This document shows positions 1 through 13,920 of a stretch of 64,000 nt of DNA, in pieces; the stretch's first letter is position 1; each line of letters starts with the position of its first letter. The DNA is taken from NCBI GenBank assembly GCA_029204225.1, contig CM055099.1, positions 44,668,145 to 44,732,144 on the forward strand, in the 5' to 3' direction. The translations under genes and the position numbers were made by a program. The notes beneath the pieces were generated by a model. That model was not told where the DNA came from. It saw nothing but the letters and a program-made list of their open reading frames with translations, and did not search any database. This DNA comes from Diphasiastrum complanatum. Lineage: Eukaryota > Streptophyta > Lycopodiopsida > Lycopodiales > Lycopodiaceae.

Positions 1-1650
<1,650 letters not shown>

Positions 1651-1732
1651 GCAAATAAGATTAGTATGCGACAATTACATTCCATAGAGGTTTGTGAAGT
1701 GAATAAAGTGATATATGTACATAACAGAGCCC

Positions 1733-2330
<598 letters not shown>

Positions 2331-2339
2331 GTCCCCTTT

Positions 2340-3838
2340 AAGGTCACAGTTGGTGCCTTGGTATCTTCATCAGGTTCAGCATGTTGAAGAGCTTCTGATG
2401 CTTGATCCTAGAAAGTGCTTTGGTGAGATGTTTGCGACCATTTCTATTGTAGCGCAGTATTGAAAAATCACTTGTCTTGAGAAAACTTTCTCCCAAATGA
2501 AATGATACTGGATTTCTATGTGCTTGGATTTGCCATGAAATCTGGGATTCAGTGACAGTGAAATACAGCTAAAGTTGTCACACTGAATGGTGGTAGCATT
2601 GAACTGAGTGTGATGTAAATCATGAAGTAACAACCTGATCCATACAAGTTTCTTTTGAAGCTTGACATGCTGCGATGTACTCTGCCTCGGTTGAAGAAAG
2701 CGCAACTGATTTCTGCTTCCTTGAGTTCTACAAAATCGGTCCCCTTGCTAGATAGACACAGAACCAGAAGGTAGATTAGAGACTGTTCCTCTCCAATCTG
2801 AGTCGGAGTAGCCTCGTAGGATGAGTGGGTCAATAGCATTTCCATCATAACATAAAATGTGATCTAAAATTTCTTGAATATATCTCATCACTCTCTTTAA
2901 TGCTTTCCAATGAGAGATCCTAGGATTAGACATGAATTGACTTAACGTGCTAATAGTGTATGCTAAATCTGGTCTAGTACACAACATTGCATACATCAAA
3001 GATCCTATTAGTGAATGATAAGGGTACTTCGCTATGTCGAGTACTTCACTATCAGAATCAACACTAGTAGGTTTAGTCAATACTATACTTGGATCTGTTG
3101 GAGTATCAATTGGTTTGCAATCAAACATATGAAACTTTTCTAGAATGCCTTTTAGATATGTCTACTGGCTAAGATAGATCTTCTTTTGAAGCCTCTTTCT
3201 AGTAATGTGAATTCCTAGCAAAGAATGGGCAGCTCCTAAATCAGTCATGTCAAATTCCTTTGACAGATCACTCTTAGTAGTGTGCAGAAGAGAAGTGTCA
3301 TTAGACAAAATAAATGCATCATCTATGTAAAGAGCTATGTGAACTGAATTGGTGCCTATATGCTTCGAATAAACATTACAATCGGTTGAATTGTTTGCAA
3401 ATCCCAATTGAATGAGATAAGAGTTGATTCTATCAAACCATGCCCTTCCAGCTTGTTTCAAACCGTAGATTGCTTTGTGCAGCTTGCACACTTTGTGCTC
3501 TTGGCCTTTGACTTTGAATCCTTCCGGTTGGAAGGTATACAGCTCCTCTTTGACGTTGCCATTGAGAAATGTTGTCTTGATATCCATTTGGTGCATTTCG
3601 AGGTCTTCTGCGGTTGCTAACGCAATCAGAGTCCTGATTGACAGCATCTTTACAATAGGACTGAAAATTTCTTGATAATCCACTCCTTGGACTTGAGTGA
3701 ATCCTTTAGCCACCAGCCGTGCTTTCCATTTAGCAATGGCACCATCAGAGTTGATCTTCTTCTTGAAGATCCACTTGTTGTCGATAACTCTGTTGTGAGT
3801 GGGGAAGTCGACTTTGGGTACATTGAATCTAGACCCAA
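2340..3838 (-). pseudogene. Ty1/copia reverse transcriptase-RNase H remnant
   Basis: Leftward from 3838: the RT entry (WKARLVAKGFTQVQGVDYQE-like), MDIKTTFLNG, YGLKQAGRAWFDRI and the catalytic box as LYIDDAF. Then a stop near 3161, the connection region (LIGSLMYAMLCTRPDLAY) and an RNase H start (GYSDSDW), which then shifts frame. RNase H continues in pieces to about 2376 (HIEIQYHFIWEKV). Integrase, protease and Gag are absent upstream. The same family recurs at 49540-51740. It is not the missing 3' half of the Gag piece at 1-1402: RT lies upstream of that Gag in minus-strand order, so these are separate insertions. Confidence 0.92.
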
Positions 3839-3884
3839 AAATAGTAGGGTTTATATTTTGGAAGCCAAGTGGCCAAATAGGATT

Positions 3885-4254
3885 TAGACCTGCTATAAAA
3901 GTATGTAACTCGTGGAGAGAAACATCTTTTCTCTTCTCTCTCTCATGTTGCTTTGGGTTCTACTACTCATTGGTGCACTCTCTTGATGATATCTTGCAAT
4001 CTTGTGTGTAGATTGCTCATATTTTATTATTTTTGGTTTCACACATGTGAAATATAGTAAGGTACTATAATTTTATGGACATCAACTATATTTTATGTTT
4101 TGGTTCATGTTTTATCAATATCTCTTAGAGTTTGCATCTCATTTTGCATGTAAATGCTGATTTTTCTACATTGGCAGGATTGTTGGTTTGCTCCTTATTG
4201 TAACCAAAGATCAGGGACATGGATTGGATATTGAATGAACATAAATCCTTCACA
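3885..4254 (+). mobile_element. Copia LTR 3' part with TATA box
   Basis: CTATAAAAG (about 3893-3901) looks like the LTR TATA box. The LTR ends in TTCACA at 4254, immediately followed by a copia primer-binding site. Its left end is not defined and was probably lost where it meets the minus-strand RT fragment. Confidence 0.65.
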
Positions 4255-4266
4255 TGGTATCAGAGC
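4255..4266 (+). other. Copia primer-binding site
   Basis: TGGTATCAGAGC, the 12-nt complement of initiator-tRNA-Met used by plant copia elements, directly after the LTR end. Confidence 0.85.
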
Positions 4267-4879
4267 TATTGTGTTTTAGGTTATGAAAGGATCAACCACG
4301 TTTAGCAAGGATTTGGAGGAGTTACCAATGCTAGAGCATGCTAGATTGATTTCTACTCAAAAATCAACATTTTTGCATGTGGAGAATTGATCATTTGTAG
4401 GACAAAACTCAATGTAGGTCTATATACTTGGTAAATTCCAATTTCACACTTGGTTTACTATAACTAGCCAATCTCTGGTGCATTAGTAAGGTCTCATTGG
4501 AGGCTACAAGATGATATATCAAGTTTTTAGAAATTGCATGTAGAATTTGAGATATTCAATGTTTTGTGATTTTGTCAAAACCCTAATTTGATTGGATCTC
4601 TAGTTTGTGAGGTTAATTAACTTCATTTGAGTGTGTTTCAATCTTAGGAAGTGGCAAGAATCATTAGATTGAGGATAGATCATAGGTCAAGATTTCACTA
4701 TTCTATGTGTTGATTTTCTAGTTAGAAGTGCTAGAAGAGATTTGAGAGGTTCCATATCTTTGTGATTTCTTCTTGAGCAAGCAAATCAACTTTACTACTA
4801 ATGATGAGGATCTAGGTGGTGGTGATTCTCTTTTGATGTGTTCTTCAAGTCTAATATCAAGTGAAGGTGACAAATATTC

Positions 4880-5293
4880 ATGATGGATTGATAGTGGAGC
4901 TAGTTCACACATGACTAGTCACAAAGAGTTCTTTACTTCTTGGTCACTTATGATGGAGCCAAGAAATAAATTCACATGGCCAATGGTGGTGAGTGTGTGA
5001 TTGAATGTATTGGTTCAATTTCTATTTGTCTCTCTACTAATAGGAAAGCAAGACTTGATGGTGTTCTTTACGTTCCTTCACTTTCAAAGAATCTGCTAAG
5101 TGTTGGTCAAATGATAGAGAAAGGATACATGACAAAATTTGGTGGTGATGCTTGTTTCATTACAAAGGAAGAAATCTTGGTTGCTAGGGGCAATAGACAA
5201 GGTAGACTTTTCAAGCTTGATGCTTTTGTTATGGCTAACAAAAAGGATGGAATGGAAGGAGATTGGTCTCAACTTTCCAAAGTTAGCTTTTAG
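4880..5293 (+). pseudogene. Copia protease and GAG-pre-integrase fragment
   Basis: The protease motif (IDSGASSHMTSH, about 4889-4925) is followed by a frameshift near 4970. Then comes the conserved protease tail and linker (VLYVPSLSKNLLSVGQMIEKG) and a pre-integrase start (RQGRLFKLDAF). The LWHxRLGH motif expected next is missing: the frame instead runs into unrelated sequence. Gag between the primer-binding site and 4880 is not recognisable, so the copy is internally deleted. Confidence 0.85.
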
Positions 5294-5696
5294 CATCAAT
5301 AAGATTGGTGGATCTTATGCAAAGTCTAAAAATCTTCCTTATGCTAGATCTCGGTCAGGATCTAATATGCTTCTTGGAGATGTTCATCTTTGTGCTAACT
5401 TGGCTAGTCTTGAGGATAATGATGGTGTTTCGATGGTTCTTCATGGCAAGTGCAAGCATGCAAAAGGTAAGAAAAGAGCTAACTTCATCAATGGAATTGG
5501 TGAAGGTTCTTCCTTGGAAAAGGTTGTTGCTAATGATTTCTTTGATCATATGGAAAAAGATGTTGCTAGGTGCATTCATAAAGGAGATGATTCTTCTACA
5601 TTCTTTTGTGATGAGTCCAAGAAAGTCATTTTTGCAACAAGTGGATTCACACATCTTCATAAAGATACCAAAGTTGCTAAAGAAAATCATTGTTGA
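5290..5696 (+). CDS. Unrecognised ORF inside copia remnant
   Basis: An open frame of about 135 codons, in a different frame from the upstream pre-integrase piece. It begins around SINKIGGSYAKSKNLPYARS and ends KDTKVAKENHC before TGA at 5694. It is rich in Lys, Asp and Ser, with scattered Cys and His (HLCANLAS, HGKCKHAKGKK, FFCDESKK). I see no known retrotransposon domain where integrase should lie. It could be element-specific extra sequence, captured host exons or a chance frame. No start of its own is evident. Confidence 0.35.
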
Positions 5697-5783
5697 ATAT
5701 TTGGATACATTCCCTTGCTAATGATAGCATCTTAATGTGATCATTGCCTTTTGAGTCTAGAGTAAAAAACTTAATAGTATTAT

Positions 5784-6180
5784 GTCTGTTATGTCCATGT
5801 CCAGTATGAGGGATTCAGATTAATTCTTGACATGGATAGCCGATCACTCCAATTGTACGTGATTATTAGTTATGACTCATCGTTCCGGGCAAAGTCGGTA
5901 AAGTAATTAATAATCATATGAGGGCCCAGACCTATATTTCGATAAAGAACGACTTCGGAATCCCCGGTTTTCGCTTATGAGGACGGAAGTGGTTCAAGGG
6001 TGGAAGAATGTTATGTCCATGTCCAGTATGAGAGATTCGGAATAGTTCCTGACATAGATAGCCAGTCACTCCAGTTGTATGTGATCATTAGTTATGCCTC
6101 GTCATTCCAGGCTAGGCTGGTAAAGTAATTAATAATCATATGAGGGCCCAGACGTATGTTTAGACATAGGAGCACTTGCA
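5784..6180 (+). mobile_element. Deleted chromovirus: two direct LTR copies
   Basis: Two direct copies begin TGTTATGTCCATGTCCAG at about 5784 and 6007 and share about 165 bp, down to GAGGGCCCAGAC. The stretch before the second copy (about 5975-6005) ends in a purine-rich tract (GGGTGGAAGAA). It matches the 3' internal end of the chromovirus at 6594-6625, so the second copy is a 3' LTR and almost the whole internal region is deleted. Confidence 0.75.
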
Positions 6181-6593
6181 TGATATTTGAATGCTATTAT
6201 GCAAGAATAGGAGGTCAATAGCTTATTATAGGTTGCATGGGAATCCTAAGGGAAATATTCTCTCCTCTTGGAGAGAATACATACCATGGAAACTCCCCCA
6301 TCTCCCTATTGGAATTTCAGATTCATGAGCCAACATCCTGTCCTCTCTTGTATTCATTCATTGTGGCTCCAGTCATGAAGAGAAAGATGAGCTGACTTGT
6401 AGTATACATGCCAATAGTTGTCCTAACCCATATGCTAGCTCCACATATGTTATTGGGCCCTCACAATATTATTAATTACATATCTGGCCTAGTTGGAAAT
6501 AACAAGGCATAAGCAATAACCTCGTGTACTAGAGTACTGTGTATCCAAGTCTAGGACTATGTTGAATCTTATATGCAAGATGTGGACTTAACA
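6181..6593 (-). mobile_element. Inverted chromovirus 3' LTR, about 410 bp
   Basis: On the minus strand the LTR begins TGTTAAGTCC at 6593, right after a polypurine tract (AAGGGGGAAAGAA), and runs left to about 6181, ending ATCATGCA. Its first part aligns with the plus-strand LTRs at 5784 and 6007, so the three LTRs form a direct-plus-inverted cluster. Confidence 0.75.
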
Positions 6594-6621
6594 TTCTTTC
6601 CCCCTTGAATTGCTTCTGTCC

Positions 6622-6790
6622 TCAGAAGCTAAACTTAGGAAAATTTGTCTTTATGCTTTCAAGGACTCTCTCCCATGAATCATCATCTTCAGTCCAACCC
6701 TTCCACTGAATCAAGCACTCAAAAATAGAATGATTTCTCAATTATTTATCTCTAGTTTTGAGGAGAACTTCATTGATAATAGTCAATATC
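6622..6790 (-). pseudogene. Chromovirus integrase C-terminal chromodomain
   Basis: The minus-strand frame ends at TGA 6624-6622 and contains FECLIQWKGWTEDDDSWER, a chromodomain core (xxLIxWKGxxxxxxSWE). A LLKTRDK..LRNHSI stretch with one in-frame stop precedes it, as in Ty3/gypsy chromovirus integrases. The family uses this domain to target heterochromatin. Only the last 55 or so codons remain, followed by polypurine tract and LTR. Upstream integrase is gone. Confidence 0.85.
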
Positions 6791-8490
6791 TTGATATAAT
6801 ATTCATGGTATTAAATTGTTGGCATTAGTTGGTAAGTAATTCCTTTTCTCTCCAAGAGTTGAATTCCAATCTAAATGAAAACATTAAAATATCTTAAGTT
6901 TGTTTTTAAGTGATTCAAATTGTGATATAATCTTTTCATTTGTATGCCACATATATATAAGCTATGTTGGAGTGAACTTTCAAACTTTGAAGGAAGAATT
7001 TTTAGTTTCTTCAAGTGCTCCAAGTTTTAAAGAATTAAGATTATTGACTTCAATGAGAAAGTTTTATTTTGACACTCAATGTAAAGTGTTTAATTAACAT
7101 AAGGTTGTTGCCTTCAACGCTGTTCACGTGAAAGGCAGTGAGCATCAACTACAACAATCCACTCACTCAACCAAGGGTCGAGACTGGAGAGCCTCAAAGC
7201 TAGGTGTTAGGGGAGTGTTGCAATCAAAACAATCCCTTAATAGTGAGACATGGCACTTAATATTTCCAAGTGTAGATACACAATGTAAATATTGTACATA
7301 AAAATGTTGAGTCAATAAACCTGAATGTTGCAATAGGCTCCAAAAAAAAAATGCATGGTGTAAGAGGGTCCACCTTGCATGGCAGCCTCCAATTGTAACA
7401 ACGCTTACAAATTTAGGCCATGATGGATACATGACATCCTAAGAGCTTGCTCACATTTATGGGCTTTAGGTAGGCTATCTTGTGAATGCTAGGATTACCA
7501 CATGGTTGCTAGTGTTGATGCACACACACAAACATACAGAATGCATGGGCCCGGTACACATACTAGAGTGCCACATATTACATACTACTACTATGTATAT
7601 ACAATTCAAGTGGTGCTCGTGGTTGCAATAGTCAATGATGGGATGGATTATCACACAAATGTGCAGTGCATCAAAAGTAGATAACGAGTCACATTGACTT
7701 GTCCCTTACGTGCAAAAGATGGCACATCTTAAGAGTTTTTGTTTGGTTGAAAAGGAGTGATTATTCCAGTACGTGCAAAAGATGGCATCTCTCAAGAGCT
7801 CTTGTTTGTCGAAAAAGGAGTGATTATTGATGTGCATATTGCCCAATGCTGACAGAACAGATTCACCTACCATACACTTTTGTCAAGGCATCATTGAAAT
7901 GATTACTCAGATGATGTTACTGTTATGAAAAATGTACAATGCTCTATAGAAAACTGAGAGAATATTATGAGTATACTTATCATGGGTTGATGTGTGCTTA
8001 TTTAAGGCCCAAAAAATGGTTTTTCTACCGTTGCATGTAGTGGTAACATGAAGCTCTTGCCAAATGTTTGTACGAGATTTTACACTCACCTCTTTCTTCT
8101 TGAGAATTTATGCCAGGAACATAAAGCGCACTTCCCTAATCCAAAAATCTGAGTGTTTTGTTGATCTCTCCATCCAAAGGTGTGTCAAACATAATATTAA
8201 GAAACCTGTAGAAAAGAATAATGTTATGATTTCAACTGTGTTGTACAGCTTCATGCAAATCTGTTTAAATTAAAATTTTCGCCGCAGGAAATTAACTTCC
8301 ATCAAAATGGGCTTTGATTATTTCTGTCTGTTTGTACAGGTATGTAATGACGATGGTTAGAGAAAGGTCTCAGTGTAAACTTTCATAGGCCTAATTTGTA
8401 ATTTGGCCAAGCAATTGCACGTTTTGACGTCAAGGAAATTTGTTCGTTCTACTGTAGAATGTAATGAATTGTTCGGACTATGTGTTGGCG
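6791..8490. other. Gene-free intergenic stretch
   Basis: AT-rich sequence with no recognisable domain on either strand. It contains a short tandem duplication at 7709-7831, listed separately. The part from about 8300 leftwards may hold the 3' UTR of the NAC gene that ends at 8493. Confidence 0.6.
7709..7831. repeat. Two-copy tandem repeat, about 62 bp
   Basis: Units start ACGTGCAAAAGATGGCA at about 7709 and 7771. Each ends AAGGAGTGATTATT. Confidence 0.9.
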
Positions 8491-8492
8491 AT

Positions 8493-9889
8493 TCAGCACG
8501 CCAACAAGCAATCAAAATCCTCTGTTGATGAAACTACGTCAGCACGATATATACTAGGAGGGATCTCCTCAGAGAAACTTTCCATCATTGGCGACACGGA
8601 TGGGAGTTTTGCATCTAGGAGCGATTGGGAATCATTATATGGCATGCTCTCTTGTAACCATGCGCTTTTGTCCAGCAACCTGCAGTAACCATTTTGAAAA
8701 TTGTCACTGCCATCTGCATGATGTTTGATCTTGCATGTTGCTGAATATGGCTGATCTAATCCTTGTTGTGCTGGAGGTTTCATCAGCTTTAGGAGGGCGT
8801 TGGATGAGCTAGATGCGTTGTCGACTTGTAAATTGCGGTTGTGCTTATCAAGGCATGATGAAGTATTTGATCCGCATGACTTAGAAGCCGAATCCAGGTT
8901 CTTTACACTCTGACCGCGATTGTCCCAGCCTAAGGCGTAAGATTGAAGTCCCTTACTAGGAAACGGTAAACGATCAATGTCCTCCGAAAAGCTCGAGACG
9001 TGGTCTCCCTGGATAATAGAGTCGGTGTCTCCTTCAACTGCAGTTTGATTTGCAGATTCATTCAAAGGAGACAATGACAATACGCCCTCTGAGATGTTGC
9101 TTAGATTATCCTGAATAATATCCTTCAAATATAATTTCGTACCGCCAATTTTCTTTTGAAAGATGCGGCAGACAACCCATTCTGCCTTCTGCAAATAGAA
9201 TAAGGAGAAAACGAACATGTGTAATCAAAATTCAGCTTAAGTTCAGGATTTTTTAAATAAGAACTGCACCTCCAAGTGCATTCAGATCTGGGAAAAGGTT
9301 TTTGGAAAACTGTTTATAGGTTTTCGTTGTTATAATTTGTTAAAAAACGTGTGATTGAATCAAATGCAGCTTGCTTGTATGAGTTTACGGGATCTTTTGA
9401 AGCCGTTATTAACCAGTTCAAATCGCTAATGAAAAATCACATGACACGCATGAATCAATAACCTTTTTATCAAAGACTATAATATTGTATATAACGGATA
9501 GGTAAAATCCTCGAAATAAAAGTACACAAAGAAGAACATCTCAAACTCACATTCGCCTCGTCTTTCGTATATCGAAGAGGACTCGCTGCTCCTTCCAGTC
9601 TGTATTCATGCATAATCCAGTTCGTTTTTTCTCCCTTTGGCGCTCTTCCTCTATAGAACACTAAGGTTTTCTTCATGCCGACTAAACAGCCTGATTGAGA
9701 GCTAATTATTTCCCGATCCTTCCCTGTGGCTTTCCAGTATCCTGCTTCGGTTGCCCGGTTCGTGCGAGTCCCTGTGGGATACTTCCTGTCCCGCAGTGTA
9801 AAGAAATACCACTCTTTTTCTCCCAATTTTGCCTTTCCTGAGCACAAAAGCAAAATGAACATGCAATAAGTTGTTATTTTGATTGGGGC

Positions 9890-9940
<51 letters not shown>

Positions 9941-10104
9941 CACATACCTCGGAAGTCCCATGGCTCACACTGGTTAACATCCACGTCTACAATTGCATAG
10001 ACAGAGAAGTTGCTGTTAAGTACTTTCTTCATTAGATAATAATTGATCAGCTCCTCATCTGTGGGGTGAAATCTGAACCCCGGAGGTAACCAACTAGGCT
10101 CCAT
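8493..10104 (-). CDS. NAC-domain transcription factor, three exons
   Basis: Exons on the minus strand: 10104-9948, 9837-9551 and 9188-8493, with GT-AG introns in phase, giving 379 codons plus TGA. The NAC domain (about residues 6-160) is complete: [69 protein letters not shown] and [11 protein letters not shown]. Intron positions match the usual NAC structure. It is closest by eye to the NAM/CUC/NAC1 group. The roughly 220-residue C-terminal tail is Ser/Asn/Asp-rich, as expected of an activation region, and ends [10 protein letters not shown] chose ATG 10104 ([10 protein letters not shown]) because NAC domains start near the N-terminus; an in-frame start at 10152 would add 16 residues. A nuclear DNA-binding regulator is expected. 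Nothing in the frame is broken. Confidence 0.95.
9896..9938. repeat. (CT)n microsatellite in NAC intron 1
   Basis: About 21 CT units inside a 110-bp intron (9838-9947), starting 9 bases from the 5' splice site and filling much of the intron. On the transcript it is (GA)n. Confidence 0.95.
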
Positions 10105-10188
10105 GCTCTCACGCTTGTACATGACGAAAGACACGGCATCCAGATTGCGCAATCCTCGATGTGTTAGTGTAATCGAGTATCCTTTAGA

Positions 10189-10505
10189 CTGAGTTGGCTA
10201 CTTAAATTTTGAAACAAGCAGATGGAGGATCTAAACTGTGACGCAGAAATGGTGTCAATTTTCAAGAAAGACGTTTTTTCTGACGGAAAGCCGATGCTAA
10301 ACCTACACCCCTGGCAACTGCATTTGACCAGTGAAGAATGCACATCTAAACTGAGTTGGCAGCTTAAATTCTGAAACAAGCACATGCAGAATCTAAATTG
10401 AAGGCAAAAATGGTGTGAACTTTCAAGAAAAAGAGGTTTTTCTGACAGGAAGTGGACGCTTAACAACCCTGGAAATTACGTACGACGAGTGAAGAATGCA
10501 CATCC
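10189..10505. repeat. 162-bp tandem duplication upstream of the NAC gene
   Basis: Two diverged units, starting at about 10190 and 10352 with TGAGTTGGC. Both contain AATGGTGT, TTTCAAGAAA and GTGAAGAATGCACATC in the same order. They lie 85-400 bp upstream of the NAC start codon, in the likely 5' UTR or proximal promoter. Confidence 0.85.
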
Positions 10506-10509
10506 TATA

Positions 10510-11140
10510 AGGGAGCTTGTACATGTTGCGACCACTTACTAATTGAAACGCTTATGCAGAAAGATAGATCCAGATTCCCGTCATTTTTCTGACCATGATG
10601 TCTGAGAAACGAACCTTGAAAATATCATCACTCTTACAGAGTCTTACACTGTCAGCATAAATAAGATTCAACGGATCCGCACATCCTAAACAATATATTC
10701 ACAGAAAAATATCTCATATATCTTTTTCGAAGGCCGATTCCTTGCAACTGAAGTAGGCCATATCTGAGTGAAAGGAAGTTTCGGCTGCAGTAACGTCAGG
10801 TACTGTACAGTGTACACTCAACAGACGCGTGCAATCTACTCAAATAATTACGTAAGCGAGAACTGAGCAATCATTGCTGGGATGATCATGGTGCGTTGGT
10901 CGACGAGCATCTAAACTTATGATTCAGTACATTCATGTGTATATCGTTAATCTTGTGTTACATATTACAACCATTGGTAGATCATTTGTCCTTGAAACCT
11001 TGCACCGACCTGAAAAGCAATAGAGTAATTGCAGAGATGGAGCAGATGGCTGGCGACGATGATGTGACCAGGCCCAGGGATGGCAAATTAAGCCTCAAAA
11101 ACCATGGATCGAACGAAGGATCTTAACATAAACATGCATA
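10510..11140. other. NAC upstream region, no gene seen
   Basis: No coding similarity on either strand. Given the direction of the NAC gene, this is part of its upstream region. Confidence 0.5.
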
Positions 11141-11149
11141 CTTATCGGT

Positions 11150-11760
11150 AGACGATGATCAAAGCCCTCCACCGTCGGATTCTATCATGAACACTCAGAT
11201 CTAGCCACGTTTCCAGTACCAACGGCTAGATTGTATTCCACGTGGCAGTGTGCCACGTGGCAGGAATCCAAGTATCCCCGTGCCAATAAGACTTATCAGG
11301 TACCGCCTGCCCGAGATCGTGAAAACATAACGGCCGTCAGGTTTTTCCATGACGGACGTTAGGGGACGGTAGCTTAGAAGCACTAGAGTTTTTACCTCTA
11401 CACATTTAGATGCAAGCCACGTGCCACATCTGGCACGTGTCATATGTATTAGATCGCCGATGTATAAAACGCGGGAGGATCTGAGTGGTTTTGCGAGATC
11501 CAACGGTGACGAGCTGGAACATTCTCAGTGGGCGTAGAGATACGGGGGCGGGGCAGGGGGCAACGGCCAAGGCGCAGCGATGCCTTGCAGCCTGCACGGT
11601 TGCGTGACCAGGGTATCTTAGCGGCACTGAGGCGTTTCGTAGCCGCAACCCTTCGATAATCTGACGATCGTCCATCTTTTGCCACGTTTCATAGCTCTGT
11701 AGTTGAGATCTTGACACGTGGATACGTGACGCGTGGCTGGCATAGAGTCGGCAGGCATGA
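11150..11760. promoter_or_regulatory. CACGTG (G-box/ABRE-like) cluster
   Basis: CACGTG cores lie at 11239, 11254, 11418, 11434 and 11715, and further ACGTG sites are present. The first two form a close pair of CCACGTGGC sites. The pair at 11418-11439 is an inverted repeat (CACGTGCCA..TGGCACGTG). Such clusters bind bZIP/bHLH factors in plants. The block is more GC-rich than its surroundings and lies 1.1-1.6 kb upstream of the NAC start, so it may be a distal NAC promoter. It could also belong to an unrecognised transcript or repeat. Confidence 0.5.
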
Positions 11761-13385
11761 GATACCCAATGTTGATAAGGACCATGGGTTACGTGGGTTC
11801 ACGGTTGAAGCCATTGGGTGACGCATTCTTTGGACGAGGTAGCGGGCGTGAGCAGGCCCGCTACCGTGTGTAGCAGGTGGCCTTCACGCACCGAGCCGCC
11901 CTGCGGCGATGTGGGCATAATTTGTCATTTGAGCCCCTCAACTCCCCTTCAGTTGACAGCTTGTTACACTATGGCTCTGAACGTCTGTTCAGAGCCAATG
12001 AAAATGTGCCAGCTGTCCACTATCAACCCAAATGCAAATTATGTAGCAATAGTGTGATGGGGGGTTAGTACTTAGTACTACTATAAATAACTAAGCACAC
12101 TTATTTTATGTGTTTTTTAAGGTATTTGGAACTTGGTGGTGGGACCTTAGCCATGGCATTTGTTTGGGAAATCTTTTTTTAGTGCTCCCATAACCTCTTT
12201 TAGTTGTCCTCGAACAACTTGCATTTTATAGGACTCCTCAGTTTTTTGAAGACTTTTACTTTTTAAAAGGGTATAAGAAATCATCAAATATTTTATGATA
12301 TCAATTTTTGACAAAACTTGATGGCTCCATTCTCATTCTTGAGCACTCCTTCCTAAGTTATCATAAAACAAACCTGATTTTTTTGAAGCTTTTGAGTTGT
12401 TTGAGGACTATTACTCATGAGAGGGTTTACTCGCCTACATAAACAATTGTCAAAATGATCATAATGTCTCTTTTTGATAAGTTGATTTCACTTCTATACT
12501 TTGTGTCTTTTCCAAGCAATGAAGAGGCCTATTTGCCTTTCTAAAAAAGGCAAAACATTTAGCTATTGTTAATTGAAAGTCAAATCTTAGTTTTTGAAAG
12601 CTCCAAAAGTAAGTATTACATAATTATGTTAGAACTTAAAAATCTCTTAAATTATAACAAAGATTATGGCGGATATGAAGCTTTGCCTTCCGAGGCCGTC
12701 CAAGACAGAAAGCCCTTTTGCGAACGGAACGATTTAGGAGGTAGGCGGACCTTCCTAATGTCAAATTAGTTTCTACTACTTTTTTGTTGTTGTAAACTCT
12801 TATTACATGCACCTTTCGGATGGAAGGTACACATCAAAAGAAAAAAAGGAAGGTCCACACATTCCGCCTGGAAAGGCACATGCATTTCCTTTGAAAAAAT
12901 CAGAAAAAACCGATTGTATATCCTAAGTAATGGCTCGAAAATACACATTACTACACATAATTGCATTTAGTAGGCATTTTTTTGGCAACTAGCTAATACA
13001 TTTCTCTTTAAAATGGACAAGAATTTGTGAGACCTATATTATCCAATATAATAAACCCCAGAAAGCCATTAACGCCAAAGGCAATAACATGTATGATAGT
13101 GGGCTCCACCCTTAAAATACAAGAATATAATGTAGTGAGCTCCAACATAAGTGGCACACATAATGGGATGAGCGTATTTCGCACCATCATTGGCATGCCA
13201 TTGATGGGGCATACACTATCCAAGGGTGGTGATGGGTGCTCCATCACCTCACCTTTGCTCCCCCATCTCTCCTTGCCCACGTCTGTGAAGTGTAGGCTTT
13301 TAAAAATGCATGTGTTTGACAAGGCTTCTACTTTCCAAATTGGATGCACATGTTGGGTGTGCATAGAGGATGTACATAACTAACT
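11761..13385. other. Gene-free AT-rich stretch
   Basis: Nothing recognisable as protein or RNA gene. Open frames on both strands at 13008-13383 overlap each other and match no family known to me. Confidence 0.5.
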
Positions 13386-13389
13386 CATG

Positions 13390-13505
13390 TGGAGAGAGAG
13401 AGAGAGAGAGGTGGTTGTAGTCTTTAGATGCAAACATCATGTAGATAGAGAATAGGTGCTACGAGTTGCAATTATGGCCACATGGCACAAAACCATTGAC
13501 CTAGG
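13390..13505. repeat. Dispersed GA-led repeat, copy 1
   Basis: A short (GA)n run is followed by GTGGTTGTAG..TTTAGATGCAAACATCATGTAGA..CTACGAGTTGCAA..TGGCCACATGGCAC. The same order recurs at 19397-19515. Nature unknown. Confidence 0.8.
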
Positions 13506-13920
13506 GACTGGCGTCATATATTTCAAGCCCTTTGCTTTTACATCTAAAAATTGTAAAATCTTCTTACATTAGAAGACGGAAAATAGCCTCAAACATACAT
13601 GTCATATAAAAGCTAAAAATTAAGGAAACCCTTCAATCTGAAGGTAGGTATGCATATTGACTTCAAGGCGATTGCTTTCAAAATGATCCAAAACCACCAT
13701 TTTTCACATTTGATGTTTAGGGTTGCCCTTCACTCAAATTCACATCATGTTTTCCAAGGGACAGCCTAACTTGGGACCAAAGAAAATTCAGATGGCATGG
13801 CATCCTTAGTGACATGACATCCTTAGTGAAGTTTATCTCCCTCCTATTTATTTCTTATTATGGAAGGCCTTCTAGGAGATTCTACCTTTTCTAGTGTCAT
13901 TTAATGGTTTTCTATCCAAT

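Noticed and set aside
11201-11717. Overlapping minus-strand frames of 78-103 codons
   Set aside because: Three overlapping frames in a GC-richer regulatory block; no family resemblance.
13008-13383. 118-codon open frames on both strands
   Set aside because: They overlap each other, show no domain and have no splice or promoter context; probably chance.
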